Positions 29,411-38,950 of a stretch of DNA of 64,000 nucleotides are shown piece after piece. The notes beneath the pieces are model-generated. The model did not search any database and was not told where the DNA came from. It was given only the letters and a program-made list of their open reading frames with translations. Each line of letters begins with the position of its first letter. The stretch's first letter is position 1. A program made the translations under genes and the position numbers. The stretch comes from Streptomyces pyxinicus (lineage in GTDB: Bacteria; Actinomycetota; Actinomycetes; Streptomycetales; Streptomycetaceae): NCBI RefSeq assembly GCF_024753135.1, contig NZ_JANUGP010000009.1:1-64000 (forward strand), in the 5' to 3' direction.

Positions 29411-29638
29411 ACGGCGGACGAGGCGGCGCTCTCGTACGAGCAGGCGCGGGACGAGCTGATCGAGGTCGTCCGGCGGTTGGAGGCGGGTGGTACGACGCTG
29501 GAGGAGTCCCTCGCCCTGTGGGAGCGCGGCGAGGAACTGGCCAAGGTCTGCCGGCGCTGGCTGGAGGGCGCCCGGGCCCGGCTGGACGCGGCGCTGGCCG
29601 AGGAGGAGTCGGCGGCGGCGGGGGAGGACGGCGAGTAG
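29402..29638 (+). CDS. xseB: Exodeoxyribonuclease VII small subunit
   Basis: 78 residues: [49 protein letters not shown] is the two-helix XseB fold, with an acidic C-terminal tail. Small subunits bind the helical arms of XseA. The start at 29402 is preceded by the duplicated GGTGGAGAA segment and overlaps the stop of the 7-codon minicistron, implying translation by reinitiation. The length is typical of the family. Confidence 0.95.
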   Translation: MTGTADEAALSYEQARDELIEVVRRLEAGGTTLEESLALWERGEELAKVCRRWLEGARARLDAALAEEESAAAGEDGE

Positions 29639-29655
29639 CGGGCGCCGGAACGCGA

Positions 29656-29690
29656 CGGGGCTGTGAAGCGGATCACCTGGCCCCGCTTTT
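29656..29690 (+). terminator. Possible terminator of the xseAB operon
   Basis: CGGGGC (29656-29661) can pair with GCCCCG (29680-29685) across an 18-nt loop, followed by CTTTTTG. The stem is short for Streptomyces, so it may be weak. Confidence 0.5.
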
Positions 29691-29692
29691 TG

Positions 29693-29722
29693 TTGAACTT
29701 TGAAATTCTCCTGGCGTAGGGT
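29693..29722 (+). promoter_or_regulatory. Candidate promoter of the nitroreductase gene
   Basis: TTGAAC (29693-29698) and TAGGGT (29717-29722) are spaced 18 bp and stand in an AT-richer stretch 57 bp before the start codon. They fit the housekeeping sigma factor consensus. Not tested. Confidence 0.6.
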
Positions 29723-29778
29723 CGGTGTGTCAGCCGGTCCGGAACCTCGGACCGGACGCACACCCCAGGAAGTCACGC

Positions 29779-30369
29779 ATGTCTCTCGTTCTTGACCCCG
29801 CTGCCCAGGACCTGCTGTTCCGCGAGGCCCGCACCGCGAACACCTTCACCGACGAGCCGGTGACCGAGGAGCAGATGCAGGCGATCTACGACCTGGTCAA
29901 GTACGGGCCGACCGCCTTCAACCAGACCCCGCTGCGCGTCACCCTGGTCCGCTCCCCCGAGGCCCGCGAGCGCCTGGTGCCGCTCATGGCCGAGGGCAAC
30001 CGGCCCAAGACCGCCGCCGCGCCGCTGGTCGCGATCCTCGCCGCGGACAACGAGTTCCACGAGGAGCTGCCGGCCCTGTTCCCGGCCTTCCCGGCCGCCA
30101 AGGACGCCTTCTTCTCCCAGCGCGCGGCCCGTGAGGGCTCCGCGGCCCTCAACGCCGCGCTCCAGGCCGGTTACTTCATCGTGGGCGTCCGCGCCGCCGG
30201 TCTCGCCGCCGGCCCGATGACCGGCTTCGACTTCGAGGGCGTCCGCAAGGAGTTCCTGGACGACGACCACACCCCGCTGATGATCGTCAACATCGGCCGC
30301 CCGGGCCCGGACGCCTGGTACCCGCGCTCCCCGCGCCTGTCCTACGACGACGTCGTCACCACCGTCTGA
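29779..30369 (+). CDS. Nitroreductase-family flavoprotein, RutE/malonic semialdehyde reductase-like
   Basis: 196 residues, the exact length of E. coli RutE. FMN-binding features: [34 protein letters not shown] (the phosphate-binding Arg and the PTAFN segment), and [21 protein letters not shown]. Members reduce malonic semialdehyde or quinone/nitro compounds with NAD(P)H. The ATG at 29779 is preceded by CCAGGAAG. It stands alone between terminators; no rut operon is present, so the physiological substrate is uncertain. Confidence 0.88.
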   Translation: MSLVLDPAAQDLLFREARTANTFTDEPVTEEQMQAIYDLVKYGPTAFNQTPLRVTLVRSPEARERLVPLMAEGNRPKTAAAPLVAILAADNEFHEELPALFPAFPAAKDAFFSQRAAREGSAALNAALQAGYFIVGVRAAGLAAGPMTGFDFEGVRKEFLDDDHTPLMIVNIGRPGPDAWYPRSPRLSYDDVVTTV

Positions 30370-30414
30370 GCGGACATCGTCCGAGCGGACACCGGCGCGC
30401 GAACGTACGCATGG

Positions 30415-30448
30415 CGAAGGCCCCCTGGCATCGGCCGGGGGGCCTTCG
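30415..30448. terminator. Terminator between nitroreductase and DUF4245 genes
   Basis: CGAAGGCCCCC (30415-30425) pairs with GGGGGCCTTCG (30438-30448), an 11-bp stem with a 12-nt loop. It lies between convergent genes and may serve both. Confidence 0.8.
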
Positions 30449-30476
30449 TGGTGCTCGCCGGGCCGCGCGCCCCGGG

Positions 30477-31004
30477 CTACTTCATCTCCAGCGCCGTCGC
30501 CATCCGCTTCAGCTCCGTGAAGGACGCGGTGCCGGCCACCACCGTGGTGGCGCCGGGGGTGTCGCGCAGCACGAGGGCGTCGTAGCGGCCGCCGGTGTAG
30601 CGGGTCCAGGTGTGGTCGCCGATCCGCTCGGTCCGCTTGGTCGCCGAGGCGCCCTGGGTGGCGTCGTCGATGAACTCGGACGGCTTCAGGGTGGACTGCT
30701 CGACCTGCACGTACTGCTCGTCCGGGGTCTGGAAGCCGAGGTGCCAGCGGTCGGACTTCTCGCCCTGGAAGCGTACGGAGGTCGCCTTCCAGGTACTCGG
30801 CAGCCCCTCGGGCGCGGCGACGGGGTAGCTCACCGCGCGCCGGGCCGTGAGCAGCTCGACCCGGTAGTCGACCCGCTGGAGGTCGGGAGAGTGATCGTCG
30901 TGCGGGATGGCGAGGAAGTAGACGACCAACGCCGCGATCCCGATGAGCGCCAGGGAGAGGATCATGTCCCGGGCCGTCTTCTGCTTGCCGTTCGAACCTG
31001 CCAC
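30477..31004 (-). CDS. DUF4245-type membrane-anchored protein
   Basis: 175 residues from a GTG at 31004. One N-terminal transmembrane helix ([20 protein letters not shown]) after a short basic tail; the rest is an extracellular beta-rich domain typical of DUF4245 ([38 protein letters not shown] end). The family is widespread in actinobacteria and uncharacterised. It is divergent from glpX, as in other Streptomyces. Confidence 0.85.
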   Translation of the reverse strand: MAGSNGKQKTARDMILSLALIGIAALVVYFLAIPHDDHSPDLQRVDYRVELLTARRAVSYPVAAPEGLPSTWKATSVRFQGEKSDRWHLGFQTPDEQYVQVEQSTLKPSEFIDDATQGASATKRTERIGDHTWTRYTGGRYDALVLRDTPGATTVVAGTASFTELKRMATALEMK

Positions 31005-31130
31005 GCCCCCTATCGTCGCAGGTGCCCCGGGCGCTCATCCGTGGGGTCCCCTGCTCATTTTATCTGCCTGACGATAGAGTCGGAGGCAGACCCTCATCCG
31101 GCCGTCGTCGTATCAGAAAGGTGCGCTCCG

Positions 31131-32165
31131 ATGACCGAAAATCATCACCTGCCGTCCGAGCTCGATGTCCCCTCCGAGGCACCCGACCGCAACCTCGCCC
31201 TGGAGCTCGTCCGGGTGACCGAGGCCGCCGCCATGGCAGCGGGCCGCTGGGTGGGGCGCGGCGACAAGAACGGCGCCGACGGTGCCGCGGTGCGTGCCAT
31301 GCGGACCCTCGTCTCCACCGTGTCGATGAACGGCGTCGTCGTCATCGGCGAGGGCGAGAAGGACGAAGCCCCGATGCTCTTCAACGGGGAGCACGTGGGC
31401 GACGGCACCGGCCCCGAGGTCGACATCGCCGTCGACCCGATCGACGGCACCACGCTGACCGCCAAGGGCATGCCCAACGCCATCGCCGTCCTGGCCGCCG
31501 CCGAGCGCGGCGCCATGTTCGACCCGTCCGCCGTGTTCTACATGGACAAGCTGGTCACCGGGCCCGAGGCGGCGGACTTCGTCGACATCGACGCCCCGGT
31601 GGCGGTGAACATCCGGCGGATCGCCAAGGCCAAGCGGTCCGCGCCGGAGGACGTCACCGTCGTCATCCTGGACCGGCCGCGGCACGAGGGCCTGATCCGG
31701 GAGGTCCGGGAGGCGGGCGCGCGGATCAAGCTGATCTCCGACGGCGATGTCGCCGGCTCGGTGTACGCGCTGCGCGAGGGCACCGGCGTCGACCTGCTGC
31801 TCGGCATCGGCGGCACCCCCGAGGGCATCATCTCGGCCTGCGCCGTGAAGTGCCTCGGCGGCACGATCCAGGGCAAGCTGTGGCCCAAGGACGACGAGGA
31901 GCGGCAGCGGGCGATCGACGCGGGCCACGACCTGGACCGCGTCCTGACCACCGACGACCTGGTCTCCGGGGAGAACGTCTTCTTCGTGGCGACCGGCATC
32001 ACCGACGGCGAACTGCTGCGCGGGGTGCGCTACCGCTCGGAGACCGCGCTGACCGAGTCGATCGTGATGCGGTCGAAGTCGGGGACGGTACGGCGGATCG
32101 ACTCCGAGCACCGACTGCGCAAGCTGCGGGCCTACAGCGCGGTCGACTTCGACCGGGCCAAGTGA
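31131..32165 (+). CDS. glpX: Fructose-1,6-bisphosphatase class II
   Basis: 344 residues from the ATG at 31131. GlpX motifs: [36 protein letters not shown] (metal-binding Asp residues), [23 protein letters not shown]. It makes fructose 6-phosphate for gluconeogenesis and is the main FBPase of Streptomyces (SCO5047 in S. coelicolor). The frame is open much further upstream, but the ATG with AAAGGTG leader gives the family length. Confidence 0.97.
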   Translation: MTENHHLPSELDVPSEAPDRNLALELVRVTEAAAMAAGRWVGRGDKNGADGAAVRAMRTLVSTVSMNGVVVIGEGEKDEAPMLFNGEHVGDGTGPEVDIAVDPIDGTTLTAKGMPNAIAVLAAAERGAMFDPSAVFYMDKLVTGPEAADFVDIDAPVAVNIRRIAKAKRSAPEDVTVVILDRPRHEGLIREVREAGARIKLISDGDVAGSVYALREGTGVDLLLGIGGTPEGIISACAVKCLGGTIQGKLWPKDDEERQRAIDAGHDLDRVLTTDDLVSGENVFFVATGITDGELLRGVRYRSETALTESIVMRSKSGTVRRIDSEHRLRKLRAYSAVDFDRAK

Positions 32166-32199
32166 CCGCCGGGCCTGCGGGCCCGAGCGGCTGAGCGGA

Positions 32200-32239
32200 G
32201 AAGGGGCACGCCCTCGGTGCGGAGCGGGCGCGCCCCTTC
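32200..32239. terminator. Terminator after glpX
   Basis: GAAGGGGCACGCCC (32200-32213) faces GGGCGCGCCCCTTC (32226-32239) with one mismatch, 12-nt loop. It separates convergent glpX and wblI. Confidence 0.75.
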
Positions 32240-32258
32240 CGTCGGTCCGTGGCCTCGC

Positions 32259-32639
32259 TCAGCCCGCTATGCGGTCGGCCGCCGCGGTCGCCCGGGACGC
32301 CTTCTTCAGCTCCATCTCGCGGCGGCGGCGCCGGGCCAGGACCACGCGGCGCTCCGCGGCGGTGAGGCCGCCCCAGACGCCGTAGGGCTCGGGCTGGAGC
32401 AGGGCGTGTTCACGGCACTCGACCATGACCGGGCAGCGGGCGCAGACGCGCTTGGCCGCCTCCTCGCGGGAGAGCCGCGCGGCGGTGGGCTCCTTCGACG
32501 GTGCGAAGAACAGGCCCGCCTCGTCACGCCGGCACACCGCCTCGGTGTGCCAGGGCGCGTCTTGGTCCCTGTCCCGCGCCGGTACCCGCTGGGCCGGCAC
32601 AGCAGCTACCTGCAGGGACGAATGCGGCGGTTGCAGCAC
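32259..32639 (-). CDS. wblI: WhiB-family iron-sulfur regulator WblI
   Basis: 126 residues, GTG start at 32639 behind AGGAG. Four cysteines lie in AVCRRDEAG, RVCARCPVMVEC, the WhiB pattern C-x(n)-C-x2-C-x5-C that holds a 4Fe-4S cluster. The GVWGGL turn and a basic C-terminal tail (RRRRREMELKK) follow for DNA/sigma-factor contact. Wbl proteins bind sigma factor region 4 and respond to redox or NO. The wblI symbol is taken from its position beside glpX, matching SCO5046. Confidence 0.9.
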   Translation of the reverse strand: MLQPPHSSLQVAAVPAQRVPARDRDQDAPWHTEAVCRRDEAGLFFAPSKEPTAARLSREEAAKRVCARCPVMVECREHALLQPEPYGVWGGLTAAERRVVLARRRRREMELKKASRATAAADRIAG

Positions 32640-32780
32640 GGCCTACTCCTGACGACGGCTTCGCGAGCGAGAGACGATGCAGCAAGGCCTACCCGCTGTA
32701 CGCGCGCCTATGCACAGCGTCGACGGGCGCGGGCGCACGACGGCTCGTTCACGCCCCCCGGTTCGCAGGCGTCAACGGTC

Positions 32781-32819
32781 GTCACCGGTCGAGGTGCACG
32801 CTCGTCACCAGTCGAGGTG
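32781..32819. repeat. Duplicated 3' end of the DUF1707 gene
   Basis: GTCACCAGTCGAGGTG (32804-32819), which encodes the last residues and stop of the downstream-reading DUF1707 gene, is repeated as GTCACCGGTCGAGGTG at 32781-32796, just beyond the stop (23-bp period, one mismatch). Confidence 0.8.
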
Positions 32820-33518
32820 TCTGCGCAGCTTCCGGTCCAGCTTGTCCTGCACGCGGTCCTGGACGCGTTCGAGGATGTCGGCGACGAGCTTGCCGCGTCT
32901 GGGGCGCGCCTCCACGTTGCCGAAGACGGCCCAGCCGTCGACGTAGACCACGGGGGCGTCGGACTCCGCCGAGTCCAGCGGGCTCACCTCGAAGGCGCCC
33001 AGCACTCCGCCGCCGGTGCCGCGCAGCGAGATGTTCTCCGGCACCCGGATCTGGACCTTGCCGAAGACGGCGAAGGCCTTGATGACGACCTGCTGGTACT
33101 CGAAGATCGCCTCGCTGAGGTCGATCTCGACCGAACCGAAGACCGCGTACGCGTGCAGCCGGCGGCCGGCGCGCCAGCGGCCCCGGCGCACGGCGCTGGA
33201 GAACACCGCGACCACGTTGGCGTCGGCCTCGGCCGGTATGGCACCGGCGGTCGGCCGGGGCGGGACGGGTGTGTAGGCGGGGGCGCCCTGGCGCTGGTGG
33301 GCGGCGGGCAGGTCCCGTATGAAGACGTCCAGCTCGCCCACCGTCTTGGCGTGCAGCACCCCGTCGACACGCTCGGCGTGTTCGTCGGGGGTCAGGCGGC
33401 CCTCGGCGAGGGCCTCGCGGAGCATGTCGGCTACCCGGTCGCGGTCGGCGTCCGAGGCGCGCAGTTCGGTGACGCGCGGTCCGGCGTCCTGGATGGGGGC
33501 GGGCTTCTGAAGGTCCAC
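32805..33518 (-). CDS. DUF1707 protein with LiaF-like cell-wall-response domain
   Basis: 237 residues. Residues ~17-68 are a DUF1707 domain (LRASDADRDRVADMLREALAEGRLTPDEHAERVDGVLHAKTVGELDVFIRDLP, in parts), followed by a Pro-rich linker and a beta-helical domain of repeated strands (AVFGSVEIDLSEA; AVFGKVQIRVPENI; AVFGNVEARP) like the C-terminal half of LiaF/cell wall-active antibiotic response proteins. No transmembrane helix is seen. Likely involved in envelope stress sensing, inferred. GTG start at 33518, divergent from the class I fumarase. Confidence 0.82.
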   Translation of the reverse strand: MDLQKPAPIQDAGPRVTELRASDADRDRVADMLREALAEGRLTPDEHAERVDGVLHAKTVGELDVFIRDLPAAHQRQGAPAYTPVPPRPTAGAIPAEADANVVAVFSSAVRRGRWRAGRRLHAYAVFGSVEIDLSEAIFEYQQVVIKAFAVFGKVQIRVPENISLRGTGGGVLGAFEVSPLDSAESDAPVVYVDGWAVFGNVEARPRRGKLVADILERVQDRVQDKLDRKLRRHLDW

Positions 33519-33685
33519 GGCAGCAGCGTACCGAAACGCGATAGATCGCGACCAGGGGTGTGGATAACCCCGGGCGTGTCGAACTGAGCCTTACCTCACA
33601 GGTTCCGGCTCCGGAGCAGGTCCTACGCTGGACGGGCCCGCCAGCGTCGGCGGGGCCCGTCCGTCAGAGTGAGGAATAGGCTGAG

Positions 33686-35356
<1,671 letters not shown>

Positions 35357-36483
35357 GGCCTCTCGGGCGCGGCAGGGGCGGTTCTCGCCCCCGCCGCCCC
35401 TACCCGTCCCATCCCAGGGGCTCCGCCCCTTCGACCCCGCTGGGGCTGCGCCCCAGACCCCGCGCAGGCCTGGGCGGCCTTGTCCTCGAACGCCGGACGG
35501 GCTGACGGGTGCCGTCCGGCGAACAAGCTGACCGCGGAGGTCCGCCGAGGCGGCCGCCTCGGCGTTCCGGCGTGCGCCACGGCACCTCCGCGCGGCCGGT
35601 ACCGCCCGCGCACCCCGGCAGCACGCCACCCCGGGCCCCTCCGGCCCGACGGCCACACGGGCCGGTGATGCCCTCCGACGGACAAGCCGACCACAAGGCG
35701 CAGCCGAAGCGACCCTCGCGACAGCGGAGGCCGCTCCGGCGCTCCGCCTCCCCCGGAAGAGCACCGTCCCGCGCCCCGGCAGCACGCCGGCCCGGGCCCC
35801 TTCCGCCCTGACGGCCACCTCCCCGGACACCGGGCGGGCCGAGTGACACCATCCGACGAACAAGCTGACCACGGGGGTCCGCCGAGACGGCCGCCCCGGC
35901 GCTCCGGCGTGGGCCACGACACCTCCGCGCGGCCGGTATCGCCCGCGCACCCCGACAGGGCGCCACTCCGGGCCCCTCCGGCCCGACGACCACACAGGCC
36001 GGTGATGCCCTCCGACGGACAAGCCGACCACAAGGCGCAACCGAAGCGACCCTCGCGACAACGGCGGCCACCCCCGCCTTCCGCCCCCGCAGGGCACCAC
36101 CCCAGGCCCCTTCCGCCCTGACCGCCACCTCCCCGGACACCGGGCGGGCCGAGTGACGCCATCCGGCGAGCAGAACGAGCCGGAGACTCCACCGAGGCGG
36201 CCATCGCGGCGACGGAGGCCGCCCCCGCGTTCCGCCCCGGCAGGGCACACCCCAGGCTCCTTCCGGTCTGACCGCCACATCCTCGGACGCCGGGCGGGCC
36301 GAGTGGGGCCGTTCGGCGAGCGAGTCGAGCGAAGGGCTCCGACGGGGTGGCCATCGTGCCGGCGTCGGCCGTCCCCGCCTTCCGCCTCTCCGGGGGCGGG
36401 GTCGGCCCCGGGTGTACTGGCCGGCGGTTGCGCAGGGAATACGCATGCCGCGACGACCGCTCACGTCTGACGGAGGTATGACG
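35357..36483. repeat. Repeat array between the two fumarase genes
   Basis: A 1.1-kb gene-free stretch. After a hairpin-rich lead-in that contains the common Streptomyces intergenic string TCGAACGCCGGACGGGCTGA (35486-35505), six degenerate units begin at about 35512, 35670, 35849, 36007, 36159 and 36308, each opening with a variant of TCCGACGGACAAGCCGACC. Units 1-2 and 3-4 form a 337-bp higher-order duplication: GTGATGCCCTCCGACGGACA recurs 337 bp apart. Later units are shorter (~150 bp) and more diverged. No credible gene overlaps it. Confidence 0.9.
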
Positions 36484-37881
36484 ATGACGACCGAAGAGCC
36501 GCAGTACCGGATCGAGCACGACTCCATGGGGGAGGTGCGGGTGCCGGCCGGTGCCAAGTGGCGGGCGCAGACGCAGCGGGCCGTCGAGAACTTCCCGGTG
36601 TCCGGGCAGCGGATCGAGCGGGCCCATATCGAGGCGCTGGCGCGGGTGAAGGCGGCCGCGGCGAAGGTGAACGCCCGACTGGGGGTGCTGGACAAGGACA
36701 TCGCGGAGGCCATCCAGGAGGCGGCCGGGGAGGTCGCGGCGGGCAGGTGGGACGAACACTTTCCGGTGGACGTGTTCCAGACGGGGTCGGGAACCTCGTC
36801 CAACATGAACGCCAACGAGGTGATCGCGACCCTCGCCACCGAGCGGCTCGGCCGGGACGTGCACCCCAACGACCACGTGAACGCCTCGCAGTCGTCCAAC
36901 GACGTCTTCCCGTCCTCCCTGCACATCGCGGCCACCGCGGCCGTCACCCACGACCTGGTCCCGGCCCTGGAGCACCTGGCCGCCGCCCTGGAGCGCAAGG
37001 CGGACGAGTTCGCGGACGTGGTGAAGTCCGGGCGCACGCACCTGATGGACGCCACCCCGGTGACCCTCGGCCAGGAGTTCGGCGGCTACGCGGCGCAGGT
37101 CAGGTACGGCGTCGAGCGGCTGCGCGCCTCGCTGCCCCGGCTCGCGGAACTGCCGCTCGGCGGCACCGCGGTCGGCACCGGCATCAACACCCCGCACGGG
37201 TTCTCCGGCGCCGTCATCGAGGAGGTCGCCCGCACCACCGGGCTGCCGCTCACCGAGGCCCGCGACCACTTCGAGGCGCAGGGCGCCCGGGACGGCGTCG
37301 TGGAGACCAGCGGACAGCTGCGGACCATCGCGGTCGGCCTGACGAAGATCGCGAACGATCTGCGCTGGATGTCCTCCGGACCGCGCACCGGCCTCGCCGA
37401 GATCCGGCTGCCCGACCTCCAGCCCGGCTCCTCGATCATGCCCGGCAAGGTCAACCCGGTGGTACCCGAGGCCGTGCTGATGGTCGCCGCCCAGGTCATC
37501 GGCAACGACGCCACCATCACCACCGCGGGCGCGGCCGGCAACTTCGAGCTGAACGTGATGCTCCCGGTCCTCGCCAAGAACGTGCTGGAGTCGATCCGGC
37601 TGCTCGCCAACGTCTCCCGGCTGCTGGCCGACCGGACCGTGGACGGCATCACCGCCGACCGCGAACGCACCCGCGAGTACGCCGAGTCGTCCCCCTCCGT
37701 GGTGACCCCGCTGAACAAGTACATCGGCTACGAGGAGGCCGCGAAGGTCGCCAAGAAGTCCCTCGCCGAGCGCAGGACCATCCGCGAGGTGGTCCTGGAG
37801 GGCGGGTACGTGGAGCGCGGCGACCTGACGCTCCAGCAGCTCGACGAGGCCCTGGATGTCCTGCGGATGACACGGCCGTAA
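36484..37881 (+). CDS. fumC: Fumarate hydratase class II
   Basis: 465 residues from the ATG at 36484, seven bases after GGAGG; an ATG six bases earlier (36478) is too close to the ribosome site. Class II features: [48 protein letters not shown] and the [11 protein letters not shown] signature with its mobile loop. It is iron-independent and oxygen-stable. Being downstream of the class I gene and behind a repeat array, it may have its own promoter. Confidence 0.97.
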   Translation: MTTEEPQYRIEHDSMGEVRVPAGAKWRAQTQRAVENFPVSGQRIERAHIEALARVKAAAAKVNARLGVLDKDIAEAIQEAAGEVAAGRWDEHFPVDVFQTGSGTSSNMNANEVIATLATERLGRDVHPNDHVNASQSSNDVFPSSLHIAATAAVTHDLVPALEHLAAALERKADEFADVVKSGRTHLMDATPVTLGQEFGGYAAQVRYGVERLRASLPRLAELPLGGTAVGTGINTPHGFSGAVIEEVARTTGLPLTEARDHFEAQGARDGVVETSGQLRTIAVGLTKIANDLRWMSSGPRTGLAEIRLPDLQPGSSIMPGKVNPVVPEAVLMVAAQVIGNDATITTAGAAGNFELNVMLPVLAKNVLESIRLLANVSRLLADRTVDGITADRERTREYAESSPSVVTPLNKYIGYEEAAKVAKKSLAERRTIREVVLEGGYVERGDLTLQQLDEALDVLRMTRP

Positions 37882-37965
37882 CACCGGACGAACCTTTCCG
37901 GCCGGCGCCGTACAACCGTGGCACGCGCCGGAGCGTCGTATGCCTACGGCACCTAATATCTGTGC

Positions 37966-38655
37966 ATGACGGACGACGGAGCGGTGACACGAGTGGAAGC
38001 GGGACCTGTCGCGTACTGGACCCCCGGAACGCGCATCCTGTGGCGCTACCGGGAGAACGCCGGTGAGCACGTCCACATCGCCCGCCCCGTCACCGTCGTC
38101 CGGGACGACTCGGAACTGCTCGCCGTGTGGATGGCGCCCGGTACCGAGTGCGTCCGGCCGGTCATGGCCGACGGCACGCCGGTGCACCAGGAGCCGCTGC
38201 GCTCCCGCTACACCAAGCCGCGCACCGTCCAGCGGGACCGCTGGTTCGGCACCGGCGTGCTCAAGCTCGCCCTGCCCGGCCGGCCCTGGTCGGTGTGGCT
38301 GTTCTGGGAGCCGGGCTGGCGCTTCAAGAACTGGTACGTCAACCTGGAGCAGCCACTCGTCCGTTGGGCCGGTGGAGTGGACTCCGAGGACTATTTCCTG
38401 GACATCTCCGTGCACCCGGACCGCACCTGGCACTGGCGGGACGAGGACGAGTTCGCCCAGGCCCAGCGGGACGGACTGATGGACCCGGCGACCGCCGAGC
38501 GGGCGCGGGAGGCCGGGCGGGACGCGGTCGCGGCCATCGAGGCCTGGGTGCCGCCGTTCGGCGACGGCTGGCCGCGGTGGCGGCCCGATCCGTCCTGGGA
38601 GGTGCCCCCGCTGCCCGACGACTGGGACCGTACGCCCGCGCACGTGTCCTCATGA
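37966..38655 (+). CDS. DUF402 (FomD-like) nucleotide phosphate hydrolase family protein
   Basis: 229 residues. The DUF402 core is WYVNLEQPLVRWAGGVDSEDYFLDISVHPDRTWHWRDEDEF (in parts): the Asp/Glu residues there coordinate metal in FomD-type proteins, which hydrolyse nucleotidyl phosphonates or nucleoside di/triphosphates. The N-terminal half is a beta-barrel. Physiological substrate unknown. Begins at the ATG at 37966 (MTDDGAVTRVEAGPVAYW). Confidence 0.85.
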   Translation: MTDDGAVTRVEAGPVAYWTPGTRILWRYRENAGEHVHIARPVTVVRDDSELLAVWMAPGTECVRPVMADGTPVHQEPLRSRYTKPRTVQRDRWFGTGVLKLALPGRPWSVWLFWEPGWRFKNWYVNLEQPLVRWAGGVDSEDYFLDISVHPDRTWHWRDEDEFAQAQRDGLMDPATAERAREAGRDAVAAIEAWVPPFGDGWPRWRPDPSWEVPPLPDDWDRTPAHVSS

Positions 38656-38770
38656 GACCCTTGATGCGCCCCCGGGCAAGAAACGTAGGATCGTCCTCCG
38701 CAAGAGCGCGCTAAGGCAACTGCCGGAGCACGGAACAGGCTTGATCTATCGTCACCGAGGGGCGGCAGAC

Positions 38771-38950
38771 GTGAGCGAGGGGCACCAGGGCACAACCGCC
38801 GGCCGCCGCGGCCGCGCCGGTGGCACGGCGACAATCTCCGCGCCCGCGGGAAATCCGTTCCCGGGGCACGTATTGCGGGTATCGGGATTTCTGCGGGACC
38901 GACTGCGCGCCGGGCGCGCAGCCCCGGACGGATGGATGCGACACGCGTGA
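38771..38950 (+). CDS. Small basic protein coupled to a PP2C phosphatase gene
   Basis: A 59-residue ORF from the GTG at 38771 (preceded by GAGGGGCGG): Gly/Arg-rich first half, then NPFPGHVLRVSGFLRDRLRAG and end GWMRHA. Its stop overlaps the GTG of the phosphatase gene by 4 bp (GTGA), and its codon bias is Streptomyces-like, arguing for real translation. No family recognised. If real it would set phosphatase synthesis by translational coupling. Confidence 0.5.
   Translation: MSEGHQGTTAGRRGRAGGTATISAPAGNPFPGHVLRVSGFLRDRLRAGRAAPDGWMRHA

Noticed and set aside
35512..36400. An open frame of >500 codons over the fumarase repeat array
   Set aside because: Repetitive Arg/Pro/Ser-rich translation arising from GC-rich repeats; no start with a ribosome site.
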